Notes under the pieces: generated by a model | What the model was told of the DNA's origin: nothing | Seen by the model: the letters and a program-made list of their open reading frames with translations, nothing else | Database searches by the model: none | DNA from: Cryptomeria japonica | Taxonomy: Eukaryota; Streptophyta; Pinopsida; Cupressales; Cupressaceae | DNA: 60,000 bases | NCBI RefSeq assembly: GCF_030272615.1 | Contig: NC_081413.1 | Coordinates: forward strand, 556,353,136 to 556,413,135 | Direction of reading: 5' to 3' | Part shown: positions 32,685 to 44,870 of the stretch, piece by piece | How positions within the stretch are numbered: position 1 is the first letter of the stretch | Layout: the number at the start of each line of letters is the position of its first letter | Program-made: the position numbers and the translations under genes

Positions 32685-35487
32685 TTATGATTCCACCGTG
32701 GCAATCTGCAGCTGATAATGATGAACCATTTGCTCATATGTAGTAAATGAATCATATGGCATCTTGAAGGTGTTGATGTATGCCTGGAACTCTGATTGGA
32801 GTTTATCTTTCTTCTTAAGCACATCATTCAGTTTCTTGACTAAGGCAGTGTTGAGTGCCTTTTCATGGTTCTTCTTGGCAGTGGTTGTAGCAACATCTTC
32901 CAAGCATTGTACTTGGTCCTTTACTACAGTACAAAGGAGTTTCAACTTTGACATAGAGGAATTGATACTGGGGCGGTTAGTACTGGGAATCAGACTGGTA
33001 AGGGTGTCAACCGTAGTTTGTATGACATCCCTTTCCTTCTTCCTTTGCATCTCTTCCAGTCTTTCTTGTGCCAGTTTGATGCCTCGCAGCAACTTGGACT
33101 CATCTATCAATTAAAGGTCAATCGGACTAGTCGTGTCAACTGGTTTGGCTTGACCACCGATTGCCTTGGGAGTCTCTGCTTGTTTGGTTTTCTCTACTTC
33201 CTTCTCCTCTGCTGCTCTTTTCTTTTCCTCTTCTTTCTTCTTTTGTTCCTCTTCTTATTTCTTCTTCAGTTCTTCCTTCTTCTTGTCTTCTTCCTGCTTT
33301 TTCTTTTCTTCCTCCTTCTTTTTCTCCTCTTCTTTCCTCTTCTCCTCTTCTTTTCTCTTCTCCTCTTCTTGTTTCCTCTTCTCCTCCTCTTTCTTTTTCT
33401 CTTCCTCTTTCCTCTTGTCTTCCTCTTTCTTTTTCTCTTCCTCTTTCCTCATTTGTTCTTTGTCCTGCTTCTCTTTTTCAGCTTTTTCCTTGTCATGTTT
33501 CTCCTTCTTTGTGTTTGGAGTGACATCCTCAACATCTAATGCATCCACATCAATAGGATCATTTTGTTATGTCACTCTTTCTCCTTCACTATCAATGCTT
33601 CATCTAGTTTGCCTAATGTTAGATCAGGTTCTTGTTCAGCCTTCAGATTGGCCTCCGACACTTGGTGTAACCGGACAACAACTTTGGCATGTAAATGTGT
33701 GTCCTTCTCCACTTCATAAGTTTTACCTTCCAATAGCCTGAGTCTTCATCTTCTCATGAGGAAGAGGCCTTTGTTCTTATCCATTATCCCAAATAATTCA
33801 GAATTAGAGGCATCGGTAAAGTATTGTGCAAAGACTCTCTCCCTTATTTCTTGTTCTTTTTCAATGGCAAAGTGCCATTTATTATCTAAAGAATTGTATA
33901 AAGAATCTGGTGTGACCGATCTGATTTCAGATGGTGACTGGTCATTGACACACAAATATCTAATAACCTCTTGTTCTACTTCATCTTTCTCATTATCAAT
34001 GAAATCATCAAAATACTCTTTTAAATCATCAAGCACTTTCCTCTTTATATTATTTAAAGTCCTTTGATAATGTTTCATCGGCTTATAAGAAGAGATGTCT
34101 ATATTTACCGGTGCTGACGTTGTAGGTGCATTATTGGTAGATTTTGCCTTCTTTCTTGATTGCCTGGTTTTCTTTGGTTGTACTTCCGATTCAGTATCCT
34201 CTAACTCCGGTGAGCTATTTTTGGTTTTCTGCTTCCTCTCAAAGACTTTAGTAGGAACAACCTCCGGTTTCTTCTTAGCAAGTGACCGCTTGGTCACTTT
34301 TGGAATGGAAAAGGTAACTGGTGCAGATACCAATGGTACTACTTTATCCTTTTTCTATTTTGGATCTTCAACCAGTGTTACCCTCTCCAAGTAGGTACCA
34401 ATTTGTTTTTTCTTAGCATGTAATGGTGAGGCAAGCAGGGTAGAGGCATACCCGATCAACATATCATACATCACTTCATACCCCATTGGTTTAACTGCTT
34501 CCTTTCTCGGTTCCATCACTTCCATTATGCATTCATCTACCTTTATTGTGAAGTAGATGTTATATTCATACTTCTTCACAATATCACCAGATACCCTCAT
34601 TCTATGGCTCATTTTCCGCTTGAATTCATCAAAATATTTATTAAGAACCTCAGGATATCCGGTTCCCACTGCTTGAAGACTTTCCCTAATTTTCTTGGAG
34701 ATCGGTTGGTCAACAGACCATTGAACATCACCTATTCTAGGGAAATAGCCTTGAAAGTAGAAGAATAGGCTGACCAAAAGTTGCCAAACCTGAACCTTAG
34801 AGCATTGTCCTGTTTGATGGACTTCAGGTTCAATAGCAGTTGCTTCTGCAAATAGGTACACAAATCAAATGAGGCATCTTTCTTAATCATTCTGTAGGTG
34901 GCATTCACTGTAGTAGCAGGGATAGAGTTCATTCTGCTAGCATAAAAAATTTGGTAGCCAATCACCATGCAGGCATACTTAACCAAGTCATCTTTGATGG
35001 TGTTGACAGTCATCGCCAGTTGGTCGCTCAGAGAACCGGTGAGCTTAGTCATTTCAGTCTTGGTGACCTTCCTTAGAGCTGGCACCTCTCCAATGTTATA
35101 GAAACTAGTGACAACATGAATTGCCTCCGGTGTGATGTCATGCGTCTGCTCAAGATACATTTTATCACCGTGCACTCTGCTCAGGATGATGTGGATGTGA
35201 TCTTCAGTGAATTCTTCCAAAAAATAAACCGCATTGTGCAGTTTCTTCCTCTCTAGGATGCTATATTCAAGTTTGATTTTCTTGTTATCCCCATAGAATA
35301 GACCTAGTTGGGAATGAATCACTAAGGATCCTAGGTCTTCCAATTTATAATCAATATATCTTGAAATATCTTCCTCAATTATAACTCTGGCGGGTATCTG
35401 GGATAGGTAATTGTATTTCATCTTCTTTTCAATAAAATCAGTTGAATCTACAGGTGCACTAGAACTAGAGTGCGATGCAAAAGCCAT
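32685..35487 (-). pseudogene. KE-rich coiled-coil gene of element C, unknown function
   Basis: The ATG at 35487 begins MAFASHSSSSAPVDSTDFIE. About 250 residues of globular-looking sequence follow (DITPEAIHVVTSFYNIGEVP, VTKTEMTKLTGSLSDQLAMT). After a frameshift near 34800 the frame continues to a Lys/Ser-rich nuclear-type segment (about 34300-34100). Then comes a stretch of KKEEE repeats at about 33500-33200 that should form a single long helix, and a coiled coil ending at 32685. The total is about 930 codons, with frameshifts near 34800 and 33600 and stops near 34350 and 33250. It shows no RT or integrase motif. Sireviruses can carry an extra ORF before the 3' LTR. I see no sequence proof that this is its homologue, and no transmembrane segment. 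Confidence 0.6.
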
Positions 35488-35760
35488 GATAAGAAAGAAA
35501 TTCGAGAAATACCTTCACAAACCAAAATTTAGGGTTTAGCAACGTCTCCCACAATACACCACTTTGGTTGCTCGATTACCGCTTAGTGTTCTTCACTGAT
35601 AGATTGAAAACGATCGCTAGATTCCTCTGCAAGATTTTTGAATTCACTTTGAATCACTAGATGAATCTCTCTTTGTCGCTTTGCTCTTGAAAATTCTTCG
35701 CTTGAAAATAGATAAGTAAAAATGACGACCAAAATCCTTTTAAATAGATTTTTCACCTAC
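35488..35760 (-). promoter_or_regulatory. Leader and possible promoter of the KE-rich gene of C
   Basis: On the minus strand a TATA-like CTATTTAAAAGG at about 35730-35745 is followed by an A/C-rich, ATG-poor leader with the plant 5'-UTR-like phrase GCTAAACCCTAAATTTTGG and then the ATG at 35487. This suggests a separate transcript for the gene. It is an inference from sequence style only. Confidence 0.35.
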
Positions 35761-35765
35761 CATAA
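35761..35765. repeat. Target-site duplication of element B, left copy (CATAA)
   Basis: CATAA flanks the left LTR, and the identical CATAA follows the right LTR at 51705-51709. This fixes both ends of B. Confidence 0.9.
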
Positions 35766-36746
35766 GGTTACCTCATCATTCATCCTTCATAGCAGGAGTA
35801 AGTCACCTTATAAAATTTTATTTGGAAGTCCTTATCTTTCTAGAAATTCCTCGGTTCAATCCTTAATCCATTTGTAAAATTGTCTTTTAATCTGAAACGC
35901 CAATTTTTAATGGTCGGTTTGAACCCCGTGAACTCATTGAACCTTTTTGAAGCAAGTATAGAAAGTTCATAAGGTAGTTTTAGGTTCTGCAGGTTCTTAA
36001 GTGTCTAGGAGGTTTTCATACTAACATTCACTCAAAGTATTTTGCAGTAGTTCTTTTAAAGGTCGCATTCGGTGATGTGTTATATCATCTCTCTCCAGGT
36101 TGTGAACTCTTTGAACCTAGTTCAAAAGGTTTGAGCGTGTTCAACATGTTCAACGCGGTTCAAAAGGTCAACAACACTTAACAGAGTTAATCTTTTCAGA
36201 AGAGAATTTTCTTGGCATGGTGTACCCCTTGAACTACTTGAACTCTCGTGAAGTCAGTTCAAATTGTTCATGTGTGTTCAAATCAGGTGGGTCCCATGAG
36301 CTAAAAGACATGATGGTGCACTTATTGCCAAGTATGATGAAGATTGAACCATATCTTGGGTGACGTCAACTGTTTGAGTTTTCGAGGCAAGTAATCATTT
36401 TGGGAATTGGCTGTTACTCCAAAAACGTCACCATGTATTCAATGTGCGCGTGAGATGTCCAATCCAAAAGCTCAACACATTTGAACTGATGATTGGAATT
36501 AATTCACTTAATAAGTTCGTATCACTACTTTTGCTATAAGGTATGAAGTGATTAGTTCTCTGAAAACTTGTTCCTCATTGTTGCGGAGTTACTTTTCTTG
36601 GATAGAAGGTTTGTTTGCTGGTAGTCATCCGATTGCTCTCAACTGTGAAGGTGAGTTTGTTTCTTGTCCTCTCCAGTGATTTTTACCTGCTTTTCCTCTC
36701 TTGTAATAAGATTTGCTGAGAAAATAAGGCTTGTTATTTATGAATT

Positions 36747-39700
36747 ATGAAGTCCACATTACACCTTTTCGGGAACATTTTTAGTCTTGCATGTACAAAG
36801 CCCATAGTCAATGATATAGACTTAAAAGGGGAAAATATGGAAGTTTTAAAGGAAAGGGTGTTCAAGGGAATTGATGGTTCCTTTGGTGTAGAAATTTTGA
36901 GTAGTGATCTCATAGAAGCGGCAGCCTTCCCCCCAGCTATCCCTTGCCCAGAACTAGTTAGAGAGTGTATTGCTAGGTATGATCCAATTTCTGAGACCAT
37001 CAAAAGAGATAATGGTGAAACCCTCCTTGCCATTAACCGCGAAGTTATTTCCTCCATTTTCAAACTACTTGATTATCAGTTCTCAAACTTTTCTCCTACC
37101 CAATCAATTACTGAGTCCAATGCAGATAGAATCGGGCACCGGAATAATGTAGTGAAATATTGGTTGAAGGTTCCCCAAAGGGGTGGCTCCAGGTTGCCCA
37201 AGAATCCCAAAAAGAACCATATGCTTCCCCACAGTCATGATGTCATGTTACTATTGCACCAAGTCAGAGGCTCGGCAGAGGCCTATAGTTTCGATGACTA
37301 GATTTATTGCTATGTACAACTGGTACTGGAAGGGAAACAATATCTCGATTGGGTAGAGCTGATTGCCGATTCCATGAGGGAGCAGCTGAGTATGGCCAAA
37401 TAGTTCAAGCAGAATTTATTCATGTCCTCATATCTGATATATTGTTTGGCATGTGTTAAGGAGATAGTGGGAATACCTAGGCAGCTCACTAAGGGAGAGG
37501 TCTCTATGTATGATTTTTACCTTATGTTACAAAAGGATAATGCTTTGCAAGACTTTAGGAGGGTACATAATGCCTTCCTGGGAGATTTGTGTTACGAATT
37601 AAAGAACATGAAAACCAAGAGGATGTTTGAGGATGCACAAGCCTTAGTGAAGAGATTTGGTAGTTTCTTTATTCAGTTCCCTCAGTTTTAATACGTAAGA
37701 GTAGGCGGTTTTGAGGAAGAGCCTTTCAAGCTTCCTCATTTTTGTTTAGATTGTTTTATTTTGGTAGAGATTTGTAGGTAGTTGGCTACCGTGATTAAGA
37801 AGGCTCAACCCAGGGATAAATGGGAGGATCATTTTCCTATTCAATTGGGTATTTTATCCTGTAGTTCAATGTTAGATGCTTTGAGCATTGGAGTGGAATT
37901 GAAAAACTTCAATTTTCCACTATATCACGAAAGAAAAGGCTTTGACAATAAAGGTTTCTCACGAAGTCTTGGTCTGATGCCATACCTCCCAATTCCACAC
38001 CTAGAGGAATTTTGGGAAGATTGCAGTGATGAGCTTGAGGTGTTCAAGAGGGCAAACATGAGAATGGTGTTGGAGCAAGTACTTTCACTATTGGTGAAGC
38101 TCGACATAAGTGGGATTGAAGAAGATTATTTGGAGCTTTTTGAACCCAGATACTTAGACCAAGATGAAACCAAAGTGTCCAGCATCAATTGGGATGTGGA
38201 AGAAGAGGGCAACATACAACTAAAAACAAAAAGGGTTTTGGAGAGAACCGCATAATGGGTTGGCAAGAAGAGAGTAGTGAGATTAGGCGCCAAGTCTAAC
38301 TCCGTGAGAAATAGTGAGGTTACTCTGTGTTCACCAAAGCATTTTTCTAATCATACTTCTATGCCTATTAATGCAGGTAAGGATAAAAAGACATCTCACA
38401 TCAGGCACAAGCCCAATCTAGTTCTGGATTTCTCTACTCCTCGACATACTAGGTCACAAAGTGCTGCGCAGAAAAGAATGGATGAAACCAAAGATACAGA
38501 GGCAAAGTATAAAATTCTTGATGCTCAGATATTTAAAGTTGAAGATCTTGACAGTGACATTGTCAACACCATGGATTCCCATGCAGTTACCGTAGCCATG
38601 ATGCCACCCCCTAAATTGATCGGAGGAACAACTAGTTTGAGTGCAACTCCTAAGTGGCTAACCACTTCAGTAAGAAAGAAACAAAGTTTCATTCTCGTGA
38701 CCATCCCAATTCAGGTCATGGTAGTTAAGTACACAGAGAAGGGCCCCAAGCAAAAGAAGTTCAAAACAACCAGACTAGATAATGATGAAGGAACTGGAAA
38801 GTGGGTTGTCGAGATTGCTTCTTACAAGCCCAAAGATGAAGATAAGGAGGTCAATGTAGAGGAATTTGAGATCACCAAGGTGGAGCTTGAGAACATGAGT
38901 AGGGATTCAGATAATCACTTCTTCCAGGTATCGACTAAGAAAATGCTCACAAGGTCGAAAAAAGATGGGCAGGAGAAGAGAGAGCTAAAGTGGCATATAA
39001 AAATTCTTGCTCAATTCATTGATAGCATCAGCTTTTTCGGAGCACTTCCCATATCCCATGCTACAGAGAGCTTTGACCCTACCTCACCAGAAAATAAAAA
39101 GCTAATGAGTCAAGTTCAATGAGCTAAAAGCATTGCAGGGGCTGTGGAGAAATGGATTGAAGGAGTAATTAAAGACGGAGAAAAGAATATCACAAGCTCC
39201 AGGAAGTTATGCGACGAGATGTAGAGCCTCATTGCAGAGATTCAAAACCAAATTTTGCCATGGGAAAAAGAGGAACATAAATGGGAAAATGTCTTGCCTA
39301 TGCTTGCCAAAATAGAAGAGTACGGAGCCACCAGGTTCCTGACAGAACATTCAATCAAGTTGGTAACCGATGAGTGCCAACTCTTTGTATTGAAAAAGAC
39401 CATAATGTGGCAGGTACTCACATTCAAGTTTGTGTTTTCCGATGTTAAGACTTATGTTTATGAACTTCAGGACCTCCAATGCAGCTTAGTTAATGACAAC
39501 AAAGTGGTTAATCCGGACCACGATTGGCAGCTGGGGATTTGTGGACTGAACACGAAAGACGCGATAAAGGCTTTTAGGTTATACATGGAGAAAGTTAAAG
39601 CTAAAGGCAATTTCACCCCTAAAGATATAACACAAGTCACCCGGATCAAGTCCATGAAGTTTATTGGTAACGATCAGTTACCAAAGCATGCCGAGAAAAT

Positions 39701-39845
39701 GGTGAAGCACAGGTGGGACAAAGAAGCCACAAAGGCAAAAATCAATGCTATGAAGAATCCAAGCCCATCTATAATACAGGAACTTGCAACTACCCACGAC
39801 GCCCAGGAAAGCGGAGGAGAAGATGATGATGGAAAAGGAGCATAA
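36747..39845 (+). pseudogene. LTR-embedded ORF of element B, left copy (about 1,030 codons, unknown)
   Basis: From the ATG at 36747 (MKSTLHLFGNIFSLACTKPI) one frame runs to the TAA at 39843. It is interrupted by stops at 37299, 37401, 37689, 37779, 38253, 39120 and 39222, with no frameshift. The N-terminal 180 residues are compact and rich in aliphatic residues. A middle segment includes PYLPIPHLEEFWEDCSDELE. A Lys-rich basic region with PRHTRSQSAAQKRM follows (about 38430-38490), then a C-terminal charged helical part ending in an acidic tail (SGGEDDDGKGA). I recognise no domain. The basic and helical parts would suit nucleic-acid binding or self-assembly, but that is conjecture. The frame is duplicated in the right LTR. 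Confidence 0.7.
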
Positions 39846-39993
39846 CATATCGATATTGCTCTATTTTTATTTTATGTATTTTTCATAATCTTGCAAATGA
39901 CTTCGGGACATCTGTCCCAAATATACTCTGTTGGTTTTCATAACTGATTCGGAGGAGGTCGAGTTTTCAGGGAGACCTCCTCTGTTCTAAAGA

Positions 39994-40003
39994 CATATAT
40001 AAA
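39994..40003 (+). promoter_or_regulatory. Possible TATA box of the B LTR, downstream of the ORF
   Basis: ATATATAAAT lies 150 bp after the ORF stop and about 730 bp before the LTR end, with an identical site near 50976 in the right LTR. If genomic RNA starts just after it, the whole ORF lies in U3 and would be carried at the 3' end of the RNA. There is no other evidence for the start site. Confidence 0.4.
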
Positions 40004-40736
40004 TTAGATTAAGGGAGATATAGGGGGGTTAGAATATTTTGGGTTTTTGACTTAGTTTTCTGGTTTTTAAAAGTTTTGTTTTGTTGAAGGAAGTCACCAG
40101 ACTTTGAAAATCTGAAATTGGAAAGGATTTATACATGTATTGTTGTGTCTTTGTCACATAAAATATATATATATATATATATAAGATCATATTGTTATTG
40201 GGAGAAGGAAAACCTTTGAGTTTTGAATTTGTAGTGATATTTCTTTTCATATATTAATCTAATCAAATGACAGTGATCGCCTTTCCGATGAAGAATATTG
40301 TTATTGTTTTGGGACTCCTTCCTATGTGATTTTGAAAGATATGTGCTTAAAAAGAGATTTTATTTCTCTTATCTTTTTTTTTTATGAATTGTCGAACTAG
40401 TGTTCTGAACTTTGTTTTGATCACTTCCATTTCTCATGTTGAAGCATTTTGAAGAATAATTTTTCTCTGAAATAAGTGTAAATCATTAGCCTCTCATCTA
40501 AGAATGAAGTAGGTAGCCTTACATGCTTTCAGGTTAAAAGCATACCAATTTAATTTAATTAGATTATTCCTTGAATAACTAATGTAGGGAGTTGTACCTA
40601 TAAAAAATTCAGAGGGAAGTGGCATATGCTACACTTACCCAACTATTTAGCTGAACTTTTCTCTTTTAAAGAAGGCGACAGAGTTTGAAATCATTTAATT
40701 TGAAGAAAGGCAAAAATCTGTTCACTAACATATTTT

Positions 40737-40754
40737 TGGCGACTCTACTGGGGA
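40737..40754 (+). other. Primer binding site of element B
   Basis: TGGCGACTCTACTGGGGA lies six bases after the LTR. TGGCGACTC-type primer sites are known in large Tat/Ogre-like plant elements. I have not matched it to a tRNA. Confidence 0.75.
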
Positions 40755-41161
40755 GACGTCAAACATTCAATAGATCAGAGTGCTACGAGCATGTTAGAAT
40801 TGAACTTATAATTAATAGTATCAATAGGTTTGCTTTGTCTGAGACAAATTTTCATAACTCAAGAATATTGCCGAGGTCGAAAGAATTGTTTAAAGACCTT
40901 AGAAACCCTAGAGACGACAACACTAGATTCTCGTCCTTATACCAGATCACAAAGGAGAGAGGGAGTTGTTGATAATTATTTTGAAGAATTGCAAGGGTTA
41001 TCATTTGCCACAAATTTCACTCCCAAGAGGAACGCTAAAAGTATCTTTCCTCTCCTACCGAAACCACTCCCAAGGTACCTTCCTCTTCAAGCCACTGGCA
41101 AGCATTAACGCTTACCGGAATCCAAGCCCCTCCCCTTATAACTATTTACCTTGGTTTCATT
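40755..41161 (+). other. Leader of element B
   Basis: A 400-bp stretch between the primer site and the gag ATG. Overlapping short open frames (40685-41214) have no recognisable motif and are not called. Confidence 0.6.
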
Positions 41162-42120
41162 ATGGCCCAACCATGGGGTGCCGCAGTCGGACCTCTTGCC
41201 CTCGAAGCCCATAATCCACTTCCAAAAGGAGCAAGGGATGTTTTACCTAAGTTTAATGGGGATGGAAAAGTCTCGGTTGAAGAACACTTGAATTCTTTTA
41301 ATGTAGCTACTGGGATACTGGCAGTACAACATGAAGATGTGGTTGTTAGGCTTTTTGCTCAAACTCTTACCGAGGGAGCATCAGATTGGTTCAGTCATCT
41401 GCAAGCCGGATCTATAACTGATTGGCAAACAATGAAAACTTTTTTTGAGAAATGGTTCAAGAGTGCTGATGACGAGCACTCACTATTGGCCCAGCTCACA
41501 CAAATGAAAAAAAAGATTCATTAGCCAATGACGGACTATGTAGCTGGGTATAATAAAATTATCCATAAAATTCCCCAGGCTAAAAGACCAACTGTTGATA
41601 ATCAACAATGCTTCTTTATAAACTCTATGCCTCCCGATGTTGGTTTCCATCTGAGAAGAAATAGGCCAACTGATATTGATACTGCACAAAATTAGGCTAT
41701 AGAACTCGAAGATGATCTAATAACAACCAGGAAATGGAGAAAGGATGTGCAAATTCCTCAAGGTCAATCTCAAGCTTCCACCTCTTCAACCGATCCAGTT
41801 GTTCAAAGGCTAGTCAATGATATGATTACTTTGAAGAGGCAGATACCAAAACCTAGAGTTTGCTACCCACAGCCCTATCAAGATATAAGAAGAAAACAAC
41901 CAAACCAGTATAATTATGGGCGATCTTTGTAATTGCCTGCTACCCCCCAAAGATTGCAAATAGAGGCTCCTCCTGATAAGGGTGCTATGTGCTCTTTTCA
42001 CCTCACTACAGATCATGATGGAGTTCTTGTCCTGATATGATAAGGCATGTTCAAATGAAAAACACAAAGGATGAACTAGGTGAGTTCACTGAAGCAGAGA
42101 AAATTCAATAAGTACCTGGC
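41162..42120 (+). pseudogene. gag: gag of element B
   Basis: The ATG at 41162 opens MAQPWGAAVGPLALEAHNPL. It is followed by the gag core LPKFNGDGKVSVEEHLNSFN, LFAQTLTEGASDWFSHLQAG and TMKTFFEKWFKS. Stops occur at 41522, about 41692 and about 41930. A degenerate C-H-H segment (MCSFHLTTDHDG, about 41988) takes the place of a zinc knuckle. Near 42020 the frame changes to the one used by protease. Confidence 0.82.
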
Positions 42121-43080
42121 GACTCTAGATCATTCTACCTTGAATATGAGTCAGATTCAGAAAGAGGTGGTAATATTTTGGTAACTCTTGAAGACTCTGC
42201 ATGTGCAATCCTTACAAGGAATCAACGAACCTCCCAACCTGCTCCTTTTGCGAGCTCTTCTGGAGCTAATTTCAAAGGTAAGAACCCCACAAGTAATGAT
42301 TTTTCCTCTCATGCAAAGACTCTTGAAGTTAAGATTTTACAAAGAAATCTTGAAAGTAAAAATAATTCTTCTCCTTTCTCCTCCTTTGACATAATTGAAT
42401 TTTGTAAAGCTTCAACTGTTCAACTTTGTACTGCTGAATATTTGAAACTGAACCCGAAGGAACTAGACAAACTGGTCAAGTATGTAAAAGGAGATTCTTC
42501 CTCAGAGTCCTTAGTGCATAAATGTGTGGTGGATAGTGATTTGTTTACTACTGAAAAACCTGCATCTGTTCCGTGCCCTTCTACTGATTTGATTAATCCC
42601 TATGCTTTTCAAAAGCTTAGCAATTGTATTATAGATTCAGAAGCATCAAATAACATAATGCCTTCATTTGTTGCTAGGTCTTTAGGTTTAACACTCACTA
42701 AGACATTTGGGAGATGTTGTTTAATGGATGGGAAGCAGGTCCCTCTTATTGGACAGGTAAAAGATGCTCAAGCAGTGCTAGCAGCATGTCCTAATAAAAG
42801 GGTAAAATTAACTATTTTGGTTGCTGACATTCCTACAAGTTATGGGATGCTCTTAAGTAGAACTTTTTGTAAAGAACTTGGAGGTGAAATTAATATGGAC
42901 TGGTCAAAAGTTATCATCCCACTAGGAAAACAAAAAATCAAACTTGAACCCGAACCAAAAAATAAATACACAGACTTTCCCTCTGATAATCCCAAAGCCC
43001 AAATTTTGTTCCAAGAATGTGAATTTGGAAACTATCTCATCCTAGCACCTGATAAAAAAGAATTCGAAGAAGCAGTTGAT
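42121..43080 (+). pseudogene. Protease region of element B
   Basis: After a variable linker, the protease core reads CIIDSEASNNIMPSFVARSL (about 42630-42690), then VPLIGQV and IPTSYGMLLSRTFCKELGGE. The catalytic motif is DSE where the family has DSG, which should abolish activity. The open frame runs without a stop from 42178 into the RNase H domain. Confidence 0.8.
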
Positions 43081-43560
43081 GAACATGGCAGATTGTGGCA
43101 GATGGAATTTGATGGAAGTTGCGCCAACTCTAGCTCTGGAGCAGGGGTAGTTTTGTTGTCCCCTAATGGTAACATTTTTCCTTTTTTTTTTTCAAGTTGG
43201 ATTTCAAGAATACTAATAACACTACAGAGTATGAGGCATTACTGTTAGGATTAAATGAAGCCAAGTGTAAGGGTATAAAATTGTTCAAGGTTAAAGGGGA
43301 TGCGGAGCTGATTGTCAAACAGGTAAGAAATGTCTATTCAATTAAGAATGATAGATTGAAACATTATAGAAACAGGGTTTGGCATGAGATAGATTTTTTT
43401 TATGCTTTCTCAATTGAAGCTATGCCAAGGGATGAAAACACTAGGGTGGATTCGTTGGCCGTTTCAGCTTCCCTTTTGTTACCACACCTAGACTTTAAGG
43501 ATGATTCTTATAGGATTGAAATGATTTATAGGCCTAGTGTCCCTGATAACATGAACCATT
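43081..43560 (+). pseudogene. Archaeal-type RNase H of element B, placed before RT
   Basis: The domain shows LWQMEFDGSCANSSSGAGVV, then NTNNTTEYEALLLGLNEAKC, FKVKGDAELIVKQVRN and AMPRDENTRVDSLAVSASLL. These are the same four motif blocks as the second RNase H of element A (FDG, TNN.EEYEAL, GDS.LV..QV, N...D..A). A run of T at about 43180-43190 lies at a frame change that splits the domain after its first strand. All motif acidic residues are present. In A the domain lies after RT and before integrase; here it lies between protease and RT. Confidence 0.85.
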
Positions 43561-43895
43561 GGCAAGTATTTGATATAGATGCTCAGATTAAAGACTTTAT
43601 GGAGTGCTCTCATTCATTTACCCAATCATATTTCGAAGGTTTTGAAGATGGTTGCAAGGAATTTTGTCCAGATCTGGGTATTGATTCTGATAAGAATTTC
43701 ATTCAGCTTAAAGGGAACAAAATTCCAAAAGGTCTAGTGACTCTAGAGAGGTTTTTCACCCGTAATGATGTGTTTACTGGCAAGAAAGCTCCCGACGATG
43801 GCGGAAAAGGAAGTTGTGAAAAGATTAATCTTGGTGATGAATCTAATCCTAAAATGGTAACAATTGGCAAATGTTGTTCTTCTGAGGAAAAATAA
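43561..43895 (+). pseudogene. Linker between archaeal-type RNase H and RT of element B
   Basis: The frame continues open for about 110 codons with no recognised domain and ends at a TAA at 43893. RT resumes in the same frame. The content is charged (DDGGKGSCEKINLGDESN). Confidence 0.6.
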
Positions 43896-44870
43896 ATACT
43901 TAATGGGCTACTAAAGGAATACATTGATGTATTCACTTGGTCTTATGATGATTTGAAGGAGTTTAGTAATGGGCAATTTCAACATCAAATTTCATTGAAG
44001 CCTGGTGTTTCTCCTTTCAGACAAAAAATTAGAAATTTCAATCCCATGATGGCAGATGCAATTTTTAAGGAGGTAGATAAAATGCTTAAAGCTAGAATTA
44101 TATATCCAATTCATCACTCTACCTGGGTAGCCAATATAGTGCCTGTGAGGAAGAAGAATGGGGAAATTCATATTTGTGTAGATTTTCGCAATCTGAATCA
44201 GGCAAGTCTTAAGGATAACTATGCTTTACCTAATATGGATCATATTTTGCAAACAGTATCTGGGTCAGAATTGATGTCAATGTTAGACAGTTTTTCTGGT
44301 TACAATCAAATTAGTGTTGCAGAGAATGAACAACACAATATGACATTCATCACTCCATGGGGAAAATTTACATATAATCGTATGCCATTTGGTTTAATAA
44401 ATGCCAGAGCAAATTTTCAAAGGGCCATGGATTCTTCTTTTAGGGATTTTCATGACAGAATTATTGTAATTTACCTAGATGACTTGACAGTGTTTTCTAA
44501 AGATAGGACGAATCATATCAAAGATTTGAGGGCAGTTTTGTGACGTAGTCGAGAGCATGGTATCTCCTTGAACCCAAAGAAGTCAGTTTTCTATGTAACT
44601 GAGGGCAAATTGTTGGGGCATATCATTTCAAAAGAAGGTGTCCAGATTGATCCTAAGAGAGTCAATGCAATTCAATATCTCAGCTTACCTTCAAATTGGA
44701 CTGGAGTGAGGTCTTTCTTTGGCCAGGTGAATTTCCTAAGATGGTTTGTACCTAAATTTGTAGAAACTACCAAGCATATCATCAGCTTGTTGAGTGAAAG
44801 GCATCCTTTCAAATGGACTGAAGAAGCCAAAGGAGCTGTTGAAAGAATCAAGAGTTCGGTTGCTAATGTG
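43896..44870 (+). pseudogene. Reverse transcriptase of element B
   Basis: RT motifs occur in order: ARIIYPIHHSTWVANIVPVR, ICVDFRNLNQASLKDNYALP, MLDSFSGYNQISVAENE, TFITPWGKFTYNRMPFGLIN, the catalytic YLDD (about 44473), then SLNPKKSVFYVTEGKLLGHI. The active site is intact. A TGA at 44541 (at an expected arginine) is the only stop within the core. Confidence 0.9.

Larger units (their letters stand above)
35766..40730 (+). repeat. 5' LTR of element B (4,965 bp)
   Basis: It matches 46749-51704 end to end. The expected TG start reads GG here. It ends in ACA before the primer site. The first 900 bp are non-coding and contain many TTGAAC/GTTCAA words (about 36100-36300). The ORF region follows, then a downstream non-coding part with an (AT)n run at 40162-40183. 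Confidence 0.92.

Noticed and set aside
33018-33741. Plus-strand Ser/Phe/Leu-rich frames of 116 to 191 codons
   Set aside because: They are the antisense shadow of the KE-rich coding sequence of C; GAA/AAG repeats read backwards as TTC/CTT.
36734-37063. Minus-strand 109-codon frame, repeated at 47716-48045
   Set aside because: Antisense shadow of the LTR-embedded frame of B. It is duplicated only because the LTR is.
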